22,194 nt of DNA. It comes from a virus. How positions within the stretch are numbered: the first letter of the stretch is position 1; each line of letters begins with the position of its first letter. The notes beneath the pieces were generated by a model. It saw only the letters and a program-made list of their open reading frames with translations, made no database searches and was not told the DNA's origin. Positions 8,825 to 17,900 of this stretch are shown here, in pieces. The stretch lies in the IMG/VR virus record IMGVR_UViG_3300027687_000084, positions 1 through 22,194 of that record. One strand, 5' to 3'. The position numbers and the translations under genes are program-made.

Positions 8825-11800
8825 TCCACTGTTTGATGCAGTTCTAAGTTGACTACTGGTTAATGCATCTATAACTTCTACATCATTCACAGTTGCCGCA
8901 TTAGTAAATATTTCATTTGACTGTGAACGTATCTCATACAAATCTCCAAAAGATTTAAGAGGATTTGTTGGAACAAGTACAACAGTACTAATTATACTTC
9001 CGAGTTGTTCATGCAAGTAACTACTTAATTCACTAAAGAAGAAAGTATCACCAAAGTCCCAATTGTCAATAGTAAAGTATTGATTGATTGCATTTATCAC
9101 TTGACTTTTTATTTCACTTGTGCTAACTGTACTAGTTGCGTTCTTTACACATTTAATTGTTGCTCTAAGTTCAGTTGCTGCTTTTGTGCCAAATAAAGGT
9201 TTAAACGTCAAACTGTTTAGTATAATATTATCACTGATCATCTTGTATTGATCAAGTGTGCTATACGCAGTAGTAAGTTCTTCAATTGTTGGTTGAGCTG
9301 GTTTAGGCACTGTTCCAGTTGTATCTCGAATGTAGTTTTGATATGCAGTATAATATGCTTGGGTAAGCAAAAATATATCAATTATGTTGGTTGTACCTGG
9401 ATCAATACGTCTGCTCAATGGAGCATTGTGTCTATACTGAAAGTTCAAGTCTTGTCTACCAACAAATGTCTGATAACCACTTACTTCAGAAATAGTTCTT
9501 ACACCATCATATGCAACTGTTAGTTTGTAAAACTTTTTATCTGTGTATGCATAGAAAACCTGTGCATCATTATATTCACTTTTAACTAATTCAATAGCAT
9601 CTTTGGTTGCAAGTGTGCCGTTTACTATGCCGCTTGCTAGAGGAATATATCTTTCTAGGTTATCAAAATCAATTGTTTGTTGTAGATAGATTCTTTTGCT
9701 ATTTGGATTTGTGTCCGGTGCAACCAATGTTTCAAAATAATCTGGATTATCCGGAACCCCGTCGTTGTCTGAATCTTTGTATGAAATCCTTACTCTAAAA
9801 TCGTCAATGAAACCATCAGATTCAACCGGTTGCCCAATAATATCTAGTATCTCATCACTGTTTAAAGGTGTGCTTGTATCTGGGGCATTGTTTGTTTTTA
9901 AAACATTGATAAAATCGTTTATTACTTTTCCAGTTTTTGGATCATAAACTTTCTGTGTTCCATCATAAAAGAAACGAGTCTCTAGTACACTTGCCCAATA
10001 CCTGTCTAAACTTCTTGAACTGACAGTATAGGTTACACCATCTGTTTGAAAGTCAACTAACCACGAGTTATCCAAGCCTGTTCCGCTTGTGTTCTGTGCA
10101 TTTCCTAAACTAAAAGTAACACTGCTATCTAAGTTGGTTGAAGTAATCACATACCAAACTTGGTTTAGGTTATCATATCCAAGTCCAAAGTTTCTGTAAA
10201 GTTCAATATTGTTTCTCATGACAGTTTCAATGGCAGTTGGTAAATCTGTAACAAAGTTTACAATTACTTGTGTTGGCACTGCAAGTGATGGGATAAAATT
10301 GTTTAATGTCACTGGTCCTGTTCCATCAGCATTGTTTCCAACGCCAAAGTTTGTGCCATCAAGTTCTAGTGCAGTAACAGTTGCCCATAGTTCAGTTTTA
10401 TCACCAGGAAGTGTTGCAGATCCTACCTTGAGTCTATTAAGATTATTAAAGACATAACCAGCTGGTGGAACAAACTTAATTAACCCACCTTGTGCAATAT
10501 ATTTTTTGTTATCAGACGCTTGCGGACCAACCGGTGCTGGTGCACCACTTGCAACAAATTTAAAAAACCCTGTAGTTTCGTTGTTTGATGTTGTACTTTG
10601 CGACCATTCTAAATTCAGTGTTGTTAGACTTGGACGAAGGAAGTTTTCATAGTAAAACTCCTGCATTCCTCTACTGGAAAGCACAGGCTCTACTTGGTTT
10701 ATAATAACATCTGTGATGTCATTTTGATCAATAAATGTAAATGTAAAACTAGGTACTTCTGTATTTTCGTATACCATTCCATCAGATGCAAACACGTTGG
10801 TACTTGAATATTTTCCAGTGATGTCAACTAAATCCAAGTATCTACTAGTACCAATTGAGCTGCGATTAACTGCCTTAGACTTGATTATAGTTGAATATAG
10901 TGTATATGGAAAATTGTTGTAGTCTTCGCCATTAACCATTCTGTTTTGCGTGTAATATCTTGCTGGTGCTCTTTGCTTGATATCGTTAATATTTTCTCTA
11001 CTGGCAGCATTGCTAACAGGTTGTGTCAATGCACAGGTAAGAGTGAGTGTTTCGTTTCTTCCAGTTTTTGAAACATAACCAATACTAAGAGTAACATTTT
11101 GCATTTCGTCTGGGTTGATGATATAGTTCAAACCATTAGATGAACGCACATAAGTTCTGAAAGTGCCAACTGGAATACTGCTAAACACTCCGTCACCAAA
11201 GTTCAAATTAATTTGATCATTTGTTCTTGAAGTAATAGTAAAATACCTGCGTTGTTCTGGAGTTAGCTCTTCGGTGGAACCTGCATAGATATTTTCAACC
11301 TTTTTCCACTCGCTTTGAATTATGTTCTGTGCATTCAGTTGGTATAGCCATGTATCTTCGTTGTTGATTCCTTCAATGTTGACATTAACAACTCTGTTGC
11401 TTATTCTTTCACCAAGATTAAACTGTTGATCTTGTAAACTACCTTGTTTGAAGTAAAAAAAGTAACCAGTGTTTGCACTAGCGTAACCTTGTTTATCGTT
11501 TCTATATAGTATATTCAGAGCGCCGTTTGGTGCTGGTGCTGGTTCATACAAATATGTTTCATCTAAACTTGTTGCACTCACTGCTTCAAATGTCATGTTA
11601 GTTCCATTTACAATTTGACTAAATGGTATAACTGGTAAAAATCCCTGTATTAAATTTAATGTGTATTCATCTGTTTGCACACCGAGTAATGTTTGGCTAT
11701 TACCCGGACGCCCAAATCTTTGGCTTCCGTTTAATGCCGCATTAACAATCACTGTAAACTGTTCTAGCCAATTTGCATTTGTTGTATCGTTCCAGTTAAC

Positions 11801-12223
11801 TGTGATATTTGAAAGGTTTACACCAGTAAAGTCAATTACACCTTCTGTAGTGCTTATACTTTGTACTTTGATAAAACCTTGTGCCGCCGTATTTCGTTTT
11901 GGAGTATAACTTACTAGTTCAGCAAGACGTACTACACTGTCTCGTCTTTCAGCAGTATCAATGAAGTTTTCTCTAGTGTTTAAATCGTTACGGAAACTAC
12001 CTGCTTGTCCCATAAACGCCATAACATCTAGCAGAGCAATAAACTCACTTGATTCAATATAGTCGTTAAAACTTTCAGGATAGTATAAACGAATGTAGTC
12101 TATAAAGCTCTTGCGAAGTGTTTCAAAGTCATAACTCTGAAAGTCTGCTTCACGATATGTTTGGTAGATTCTTTTCCAATCTTCAACACCAAATATGCTG
12201 GTTTGTCTTGTAGTTTTAGCCAT
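8816..12223 (-). CDS. 6: Baseplate wedge protein gp6
   Basis: 1135 residues, much longer than T4 gp6 (about 660). The N-terminus (residues 1-120) has the gp6 hallmark: DFETLRKSFIDYIRLYYPES at 32-51, then FNDYIESSEFIALLDVMAFM and a RENFIDTAERRDSVVRLAEL helix. The C-terminus ends in the typical SNEIFTNAATVND segment near residue 1103. In T4, gp6 dimers form the continuous wedge ring around the hub and bind gp25 and gp53, consistent with its neighbours here. The middle is expanded and strand-rich, and includes a DxDxDG loop at about 816-828. ATG at 12223 is preceded by AAGGA nine bases upstream and by a CATAAATA late-promoter box, so gp6 probably opens a new transcription unit. The stop TAA lies 3 bp before the giant gene. 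Confidence 0.93.
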   Translation of the reverse strand: MAKTTRQTSIFGVEDWKRIYQTYREADFQSYDFETLRKSFIDYIRLYYPESFNDYIESSEFIALLDVMAFMGQAGSFRNDLNTRENFIDTAERRDSVVRLAELVSYTPKRNTAAQGFIKVQSISTTEGVIDFTGVNLSNITVNWNDTTNANWLEQFTVIVNAALNGSQRFGRPGNSQTLLGVQTDEYTLNLIQGFLPVIPFSQIVNGTNMTFEAVSATSLDETYLYEPAPAPNGALNILYRNDKQGYASANTGYFFYFKQGSLQDQQFNLGERISNRVVNVNIEGINNEDTWLYQLNAQNIIQSEWKKVENIYAGSTEELTPEQRRYFTITSRTNDQINLNFGDGVFSSIPVGTFRTYVRSSNGLNYIINPDEMQNVTLSIGYVSKTGRNETLTLTCALTQPVSNAASRENINDIKQRAPARYYTQNRMVNGEDYNNFPYTLYSTIIKSKAVNRSSIGTSRYLDLVDITGKYSSTNVFASDGMVYENTEVPSFTFTFIDQNDITDVIINQVEPVLSSRGMQEFYYENFLRPSLTTLNLEWSQSTTSNNETTGFFKFVASGAPAPVGPQASDNKKYIAQGGLIKFVPPAGYVFNNLNRLKVGSATLPGDKTELWATVTALELDGTNFGVGNNADGTGPVTLNNFIPSLAVPTQVIVNFVTDLPTAIETVMRNNIELYRNFGLGYDNLNQVWYVITSTNLDSSVTFSLGNAQNTSGTGLDNSWLVDFQTDGVTYTVSSRSLDRYWASVLETRFFYDGTQKVYDPKTGKVINDFINVLKTNNAPDTSTPLNSDEILDIIGQPVESDGFIDDFRVRISYKDSDNDGVPDNPDYFETLVAPDTNPNSKRIYLQQTIDFDNLERYIPLASGIVNGTLATKDAIELVKSEYNDAQVFYAYTDKKFYKLTVAYDGVRTISEVSGYQTFVGRQDLNFQYRHNAPLSRRIDPGTTNIIDIFLLTQAYYTAYQNYIRDTTGTVPKPAQPTIEELTTAYSTLDQYKMISDNIILNSLTFKPLFGTKAATELRATIKCVKNATSTVSTSEIKSQVINAINQYFTIDNWDFGDTFFFSELSSYLHEQLGSIISTVVLVPTNPLKSFGDLYEIRSQSNEIFTNAATVNDVEVIDALTSSQLRTASNSGVV
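9737..9776 (-). other. Calcium-loop motif DSDNDGVPDNPD inside gp6
   Basis: Codons around residues 816-828 of gp6 read DSDNDGVPDNPD, a DxDxDG loop of the type that binds calcium in EF-hand-like, dockerin and thrombospondin type-3 repeats. A single loop is visible, flanked by strand-rich sequence (FRVRISYK before, YFETLVAPD after). That it binds metal is inferred from the motif only. Confidence 0.55.
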
Positions 12224-12230
12224 GTGTATC

Positions 12231-12237
12231 TATCCTT
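12231..12237 (-). promoter_or_regulatory. Ribosome binding site of gp6 (AAGGATA)
   Basis: AAGGATA on the minus strand, with the AAGGA core nine bases before the ATG at 12223. Together with the conserved gp6 N-terminus, it fixes the start. Confidence 0.6.
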
Positions 12238-12243
12238 ACCTTG

Positions 12244-12251
12244 TATTTATG
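12244..12251 (-). promoter_or_regulatory. Late promoter -10 box CATAAATA upstream of gp6
   Basis: The minus strand reads CATAAATAC, matching 7 of 8 positions of the T4 late consensus TATAAATA and the NATAAATA form reported for marine T4-like phages. It lies 20 bp before the gp6 ATG in the only sizeable gap between structural genes. An identical octamer lies 17 bp before the gp48-like gene. It would be recognised by gp55-containing polymerase, whose gene begins in this window. No -35 element is expected for this promoter class. Confidence 0.65.
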
Positions 12252-12267
12252 AACAAAATAAACTGGG

Positions 12268-12280
12268 TAGTTTATACTAC
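12268..12280 (-). repeat. 13-bp repeat GTAGTATAAACTA over the gp25 stop, copy 1
   Basis: The minus strand reads GTAGTATAAACTA across the TAG stop of gp25. The identical 13-mer occurs at 8812-8824 across the gp6 stop. Here one more base pair extends the inverted repeat to GTAGT-ATAA-ACTAC (12267-12280), a possible 5-bp hairpin. No U-run follows, so it is not called a terminator. Confidence 0.5.
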
Positions 12281-12657
12281 ACGTCTGAGTAAGCGGCTCG
12301 CATTGTTTCATTATTAAAGAATATGTTTAGAAGTTCGCCTTGTTGCCCACTTACTGTGTCAACTTCAAGTTCAATTAGGATTCCGTTTTCTTGTGGATAA
12401 ACATTTACATCTGCCACTTGTATTCTTGGGTCTTGTGCAACCACACGTTGTATTTCTTTAATGATTGCTTTGTTTGTTGGTTCCCCTTGTGGTTCAAAAA
12501 TAAGTGTGAACATTGTTGTACCCACATTAGGACGCCCTGGCATTTCACCTTGACGTATAGTCAATGCATTCAATAGATCACGCTTGATCAAGTCAAAGTC
12601 TGTGACTGTATAGTTTTTGTACTGATTAATTGTACTATATCCGGTGAACGTTGCCAT
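12277..12657 (-). CDS. 25: Baseplate wedge protein gp25
   Basis: 126 residues, close to T4 gp25 (132). The GPW/gp25 family pattern is clear: RQGEMPGRPNVGT at residues 35-47 (the conserved loop after the first helix), the LIFEP strand-turn at 52-56, an amphipathic helix NKAIIKEIQRVVAQDPRI, and the terminal strands VNVYPQENGILIELEV. In T4, gp25 forms a heterotrimeric helical bundle with two gp6 chains, clamps the wedge to the sheath end and is needed for sheath initiation. The gene lies just before gp6, as functional pairing predicts. ATG at 12657 follows gp5 after 20 bp; the best ribosome site is a weak AGGA 13 bp upstream, so translation may depend partly on coupling. Confidence 0.93.
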   Translation of the reverse strand: MATFTGYSTINQYKNYTVTDFDLIKRDLLNALTIRQGEMPGRPNVGTTMFTLIFEPQGEPTNKAIIKEIQRVVAQDPRIQVADVNVYPQENGILIELEVDTVSGQQGELLNIFFNNETMRAAYSDV

Positions 12658-12677
12658 ACTGTATTTAGTGTCCTAAA

Positions 12678-14915
12678 TTAGGTGCTTATTACACCATTGA
12701 CTTTTTTGCTTGCAACAACGGTCTCTAATGCAGTATCAATTGATGTACGAACAGTTGTGCCAACCACTCCTCCACTACCAGTAGAAAATCCTTGTATCTC
12801 GTTGCTGAGCTTTTGTTGTGCTAGTTGTATAGAATACTGTCCGCCTCTAACCAATTCACTCATTTGGTTACTGGTTATAGGAGAACTGTTTGCTCCAGCA
12901 AATGTTTCGCCAAGTGTTGAGGCTCCGTCCTGCCATTTTTTCACTGCATCTACACCAAATTTACTTGCTCCGCTGATAAGTCCACCAAGCGATGCTTCGT
13001 CTTCAAGTCCAGTTACTATTCCTGCATTTTGCAGTTCACCTAAGCCCTTGTTGAATAAATCAGTTTTAGTAATATCTTGCAGTGCTTCGTTGTTTAGGAA
13101 ATCACTTACTCCATTGATTCCTTGAGAACCAGTCCACACACTGGCACTGCTTAGAACAGTGTTTAGATCAGCAGTAGCATCTTTGAGAAAGAACTCAGCA
13201 GTACCTGGTTTAAGTAATCCGCCTTTTTCTAATTCTGTTGCACTGAATCCAAACTTGCCAACACCAAAATCATTTGAAATTTCATTAGAGGCTTGTGCCA
13301 CAAGTTTACTTGATTGAGCTACCATACTTGTAACTTTTTCAGGTGGTATCTTGCCAACGTTTGTAGTTGCCTGAGCTTGTGTTTCGTAGTCTGATTCGGT
13401 TACAGTATCAATTTCTGTTGATTCTGCTTTGGTAACTGCTTCTTGTGTTTTAGGATCAAGTGGTACTTGTTCAGCAGGCGATTCTAAACTGGTACTGGTG
13501 TTTACGCCAGTTCCTCTGTTCGCATAAGGTTCGTGCGTTGGTGCTCGAGTCACAATAGTTTCAATTGCACCCGGATCCGTTATCCAACCTTGTTGAGGTT
13601 CAAATTTTGTATCTGCTAGACGTAGTTTTGGAATATCAACTGTTTTACTAACTGGTGGTGCTGAACCACTGTTTAACTTTATACAACCTGCTTCTAAGGA
13701 TAAGCCGGTACCGGCGCCCCATCCTCCGGTTCTACTGTTTAAATTCAGTGCACCATCGCTTTTTATTCCCACTGAGCTTTTGCTATACGCCAAGATACTA
13801 TTTGTTCCAGTGAGACTTAGACTACCAGTTTCCAAACTCATAGCACGTTTCGCAAAAATATTTACACTGCCAAGTTCGCTTGCTATATTGATATTACGAT
13901 CAGCATGCATGTTAAGTTCACCAGCACTTCTAATATTCAAACTGTTTGAAGCATATAGATCGATTGTTCCTTCGTTACCTAGTTCAATCCAAGTCTGCCC
14001 ATTTGCATGCATTATATGTATAGTTTGTTTGCCCACAGTATCGTTCATCATTATTTGATGACCGGTACTTGTTCTTATTCTTGTTAGATTATCTTCACCT
14101 GCTAGATCACCATCATCCATTACGATACTGTGGCCACCTTTACGTGCAATTACTGTTGTTTCATTTGCCTGTAGCGTACTGCTTGCTACCTTGGCAGCGA
14201 TCTGTGCATCAGTTAGTCCACCTTGATATACAGGTCTTCCGGCAGTGCTTATTCCAAATACAGTACTAGGAGATTCTCTTTGACTGTTTGAACTTATTGG
14301 TCCAATAAGAGGATCTGCTATAACACCTTGTGACAACATCTGTCCTGCTAGTACACTGTGTACTGGCTTTATTTCATCAAAGAATCTTGGATTTTCTGCT
14401 ATTGCATCATTGGCATTGTTTATTTCAACCACTGGTAATTTTGCTTTGTTTGCAAATAGAGGTGAACCACTATCGTCAATGTACTTTTTACTACTACCAA
14501 TTGCTGGAACCATATGATTTAGACCAGGAGATATTGGCATACCTAAGTAGTATCCTTCGTTTGGATCTCCATTTGCAAAGAAACAAATTACTTTGGTTCC
14601 AAGATCAGGTGGTGTGCCAAAGAATCCATACGCATGGTTGTTACCAGTAAAACTTCCTGGACCAGTTGTTTGTTGGGCACTCTGTTGTGTGTAGCCGTAA
14701 TAAGGAGAAATATAACTTACTGTACGCCATAGATCTGTGTTGTTTTTATCGTCTCCAGAAATATACTCAATATAAACTTGTAACCTGCCAGATCTAGTAG
14801 GATCAATGTTATTAGTTACTTCACCAATAAACGGTCCTGATTCAGCTGGTGTCCCGCCTTTTGTAGTTTTATAGGCTTTAGGTGTGCCTTTACTTCTTTG
14901 ATAATTTTCTGACAT
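12678..14915 (-). CDS. 5: Baseplate hub/spike protein gp5, without lysozyme domain
   Basis: 745 residues. The N-terminal gp5-type OB-fold covers roughly residues 25-135: GPFIGEV at 27-33, DPTRSGRLQVYI at 38-49, then FFGTPPDLGTKVICFFANGD and YYLGMPISPGL. Residues 250-413 are a VgrG/gp5-like spike: RKGGHSIVMDDGD, TSTGHQIMMNDT, HANGQTWIELGNEGTIDLYA, then short strand repeats of the LNIRSAGELNMHADRNINIA type that build a triple-stranded needle. The T4 lysozyme domain normally between them is absent; about 115 linker residues (roughly 135-250) stand in its place, as in many marine relatives. The C-terminal 330 residues are Ser/Thr/Ala-rich, predicted largely helical, and unrecognised. AAGGAAAA directly before the ATG is a good ribosome site, 9 bp after the upstream gene. 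Confidence 0.88.
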   Translation of the reverse strand: MSENYQRSKGTPKAYKTTKGGTPAESGPFIGEVTNNIDPTRSGRLQVYIEYISGDDKNNTDLWRTVSYISPYYGYTQQSAQQTTGPGSFTGNNHAYGFFGTPPDLGTKVICFFANGDPNEGYYLGMPISPGLNHMVPAIGSSKKYIDDSGSPLFANKAKLPVVEINNANDAIAENPRFFDEIKPVHSVLAGQMLSQGVIADPLIGPISSNSQRESPSTVFGISTAGRPVYQGGLTDAQIAAKVASSTLQANETTVIARKGGHSIVMDDGDLAGEDNLTRIRTSTGHQIMMNDTVGKQTIHIMHANGQTWIELGNEGTIDLYASNSLNIRSAGELNMHADRNINIASELGSVNIFAKRAMSLETGSLSLTGTNSILAYSKSSVGIKSDGALNLNSRTGGWGAGTGLSLEAGCIKLNSGSAPPVSKTVDIPKLRLADTKFEPQQGWITDPGAIETIVTRAPTHEPYANRGTGVNTSTSLESPAEQVPLDPKTQEAVTKAESTEIDTVTESDYETQAQATTNVGKIPPEKVTSMVAQSSKLVAQASNEISNDFGVGKFGFSATELEKGGLLKPGTAEFFLKDATADLNTVLSSASVWTGSQGINGVSDFLNNEALQDITKTDLFNKGLGELQNAGIVTGLEDEASLGGLISGASKFGVDAVKKWQDGASTLGETFAGANSSPITSNQMSELVRGGQYSIQLAQQKLSNEIQGFSTGSGGVVGTTVRTSIDTALETVVASKKVNGVIST

Positions 14916-14924
14916 TAATTTTCC

Positions 14925-17900
14925 TTATTTAAAAGCAGAACTTGCGTTTGTACCGCCACCTTGAAATCCTGTTGACTTTGCACCTCTAGCTTGTGCTGCC
15001 TCTGACCGTGCTCTTGCTTCTCTGCGTCTCTTTGCAAATAAACTTTCTTGCATCGGGCTAGTCTTTGTTCCAGCATCGTCACTTACAGTATTACTTCCAG
15101 GTTTAGGTTGTACTGGAGGTGTTTTTGGAAAACCTCCTGGTGGTGTCCATTCTGCTTCTCCCGGCGTAACATCTGCACCATCTGTGTAATTTACAGTTGA
15201 ATCTGGCAACTTTGCAATGCGTGTTGTTGTTTCATTATTTACTAGAGCACTGCTATACGGCTCTTTCTTTTGAGTATTGGTTTTAGATCCGTTAATAGTC
15301 TCAGCAGTTTTAAAGTTTCCTGCTCTTGGATCTTGACCAGCAGTTGGTTGAAATTGCCTATTACTGCTACGAGCCCCAGGTGGAATAACATTCTTGCTAG
15401 GTCTTACTGATTCACCTGCTCCGCCAAATGCATCTAATCCTGGATCTTCAACAACGTTCTTCTCAACTTGTTTTTGTTTTGGACTATCAGTTGCAATATC
15501 AAAGTTTCTAATAGTACCCATTAGTCTTTGTGTGAACTTTCCTTCCTTGAAGTAATTTACCACTGACTGTGTGCAGTATACTTCAGCGAATTGTGCTAGA
15601 TTCTTCTCGCCTGTGATTTTACTGTCACTGTTGTTTGCATTCACAGGAGTTTCACCAGTTGTCATATCATAGTCGGTTACCCTATTGAATCGCACTTCGT
15701 AAAGTACTTCACCAGATGCACTGTTTACACTACCGTCTGGTTCAAATGCAGTGAGATTTGGAGTACTATAAAATACCTCACTCTGTTGAATAAAGTCTGG
15801 ATCACCTACAATTTCTATTGTTGATCGAGCTACATCCACTGGTGCATACAATCGACCTGCTAATTGGGCCGCTGGTCTGGTGCTATTGCCTTTACCACCT
15901 TGTGTACTTTCATCTGGACTTGATTGAAAAAATCTTTTCTCAGCATAACGTGCTCCACTACCAGTTGGTTGTTCTTCTGTTTTTCCATCATTACCTATCA
16001 TAGTAAGGTAGTTTGAATTTGCTTGAATTTCAAAATTTATAACTTCTGTGTTTAATCCAGTAAACCAGTAGTTGTATATTTTATGAGCCCCTCTATACGT
16101 TGCTGGCGGAAAATAAGGCGATCGTGGTGTATTGATTTGATAACGAGATATACGATATGTAATTTGATAAGCATAATCGTTACGCTTTGAATCATATGTT
16201 GTTGGTACTGCTGTCTGAGTAACTCTATACCATTGCACTGTTTTCACTGGCTTATTAACAATCTCTTTGTTGGTAACCTCATCAAATGCTATTGTTTGTT
16301 GTGCAGTGATGTAGGTTGAATTTTTCATTATTTGGTCGATAAGTTGTACAATCTGTGTGCCAGCACTTATGCTATACTCTTTGGTTTCCTTGTCAAGGAA
16401 GTTTTTTTCCATGTTTCTCTGTTCATTAGGATTTCCAGATCTCTGCATTGGAGCTTTTGCTTTGTCAACCTTGCCTTGCTTACGCATCTTAGCATCAATC
16501 ATACCAGGCACATCTTCAATTAAGATGATATATTCATCCGCAACTTTTTGGGCATCTATCTTGACTAGCTCTTTTTGATGCTTGTTGAGAGCATCAGCCA
16601 ATCCTGACGTAACAACACGATCTACTAGTCCGTGTTTGCCTGCACGTTGTTGTGCAACTGTGGTTGTTTCTTCAGTGACAATATTTTGATTTGGTGGGCC
16701 ACCTGCTGCTGAGGATGTGACTATCGGCACTAGGGGTACTAATTCACTATTGCCATTCAACAATTTTTTAACACTCGACGCACTAAGTTGAAAGTTAAAC
16801 GGAATAGTGGCTCTGGCAGTTGAATACCCAACTTGCATCTGTGGTGTTGTACATTTTACATCATACATCACTGCTTGATTGTTAATCCTATAAGTGATAT
16901 CTGAAAACTGAAAAGGAATAAACTTTTCTACTAGTGCATCTGAATCACTTGTGGTTTCTATTTCGCCTTGAGGTAGATCTCTTTTGGTCACTAAATTACC
17001 AAATTCATCATAACCATAAAAGCGTATAACCATAAGAAAAGTCTGTGAGTAAACATTTACATCAGGCATCCTTTCATGCTCTGTTATGGCATTTGCCAAT
17101 CTTTCAAGAAAAGTTATTCCTTGTGGTTCCATAATTTTAAACGATAGTTTGGCAACATTATGTGGAGACATGGCTCCTTGTGTTCCCATTATACTTTCAA
17201 ATTCAATATCTTCTATATAAAAGTCTAGATCAAAGAACTTGTTGCGTTGTTCCGGTTTTGCTCCACCAGACTGTAGTATAAGTTGTCTAGTTGGCAGTGT
17301 CTTTCTATCAGTGTATAGGAACTTGATATACTCATCTTGATTCATCATGTAGATGCTTGCAGAATATGTTTGACTTGCAAGACCTAGTAACGGATTTGGT
17401 TGTGCAACAATAGGCTTTTCAAATTCTGCAGCCACAGCAGTTCTACCTTCAACTCCATCTGCATTTATAGCATCTCCGGTATTGTTTCTATTAGCTGATA
17501 GAGCATCATCTCCGGGTGCTACCTGTACATTGTTGCTACTACCACTGTTGTTGTTATCACCACTTAGTGGTGTAACTGCACTGCCTGTTGACGAGCTTAC
17601 TGCGGTTGTTTGTGTTTGTCCAATTTTTTTTACAGGAGCACCTCCTCCAACTGTACTGGATGATCCTGATCCTTTGAGATCGCCTAGTTGTTCATTGTTT
17701 CCACCTGAAAGTGCAGTTGTTCTTGCATTTGTTGATTTAACACTACTAGGAAGAAATAAAGAAAGCTCAGGTGCTTCTCCTTCAATTGTTTTAATAATTT
17801 CACTATCATCTATTGACGGTGTAGTGTATCTTGCAGTTTCTCTAGTATAAATTTTTTCGCTATTAACAATTGTACCACTACTGTCTTTGGTAATGTTCTC

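Noticed and set aside
12267-12280. Hairpin GTAGT-ATAA-ACTAC as terminator after gp25
   Set aside because: A 5-bp AT-rich stem with no following U-run is too weak; kept only as a repeat.
12662-12669. ACTAAATA before gp25 as a late promoter
   Set aside because: It lies only 4 bp before the ATG, so the transcript would start at or inside the start codon.
12682-13125. Longer plus-strand frames inside gp5, the hub candidate and the gp48-like gene (also 14330-14650, 17482-17850)
   Set aside because: No ribosome site, no recognisable family, low-complexity composition, and full overlap with well-supported genes.
14928-14935. TTTAAATA before gp5 as a late promoter
   Set aside because: It spans the last codons and stop of the upstream gene, matches the consensus poorly and would place the start inside the ribosome site.
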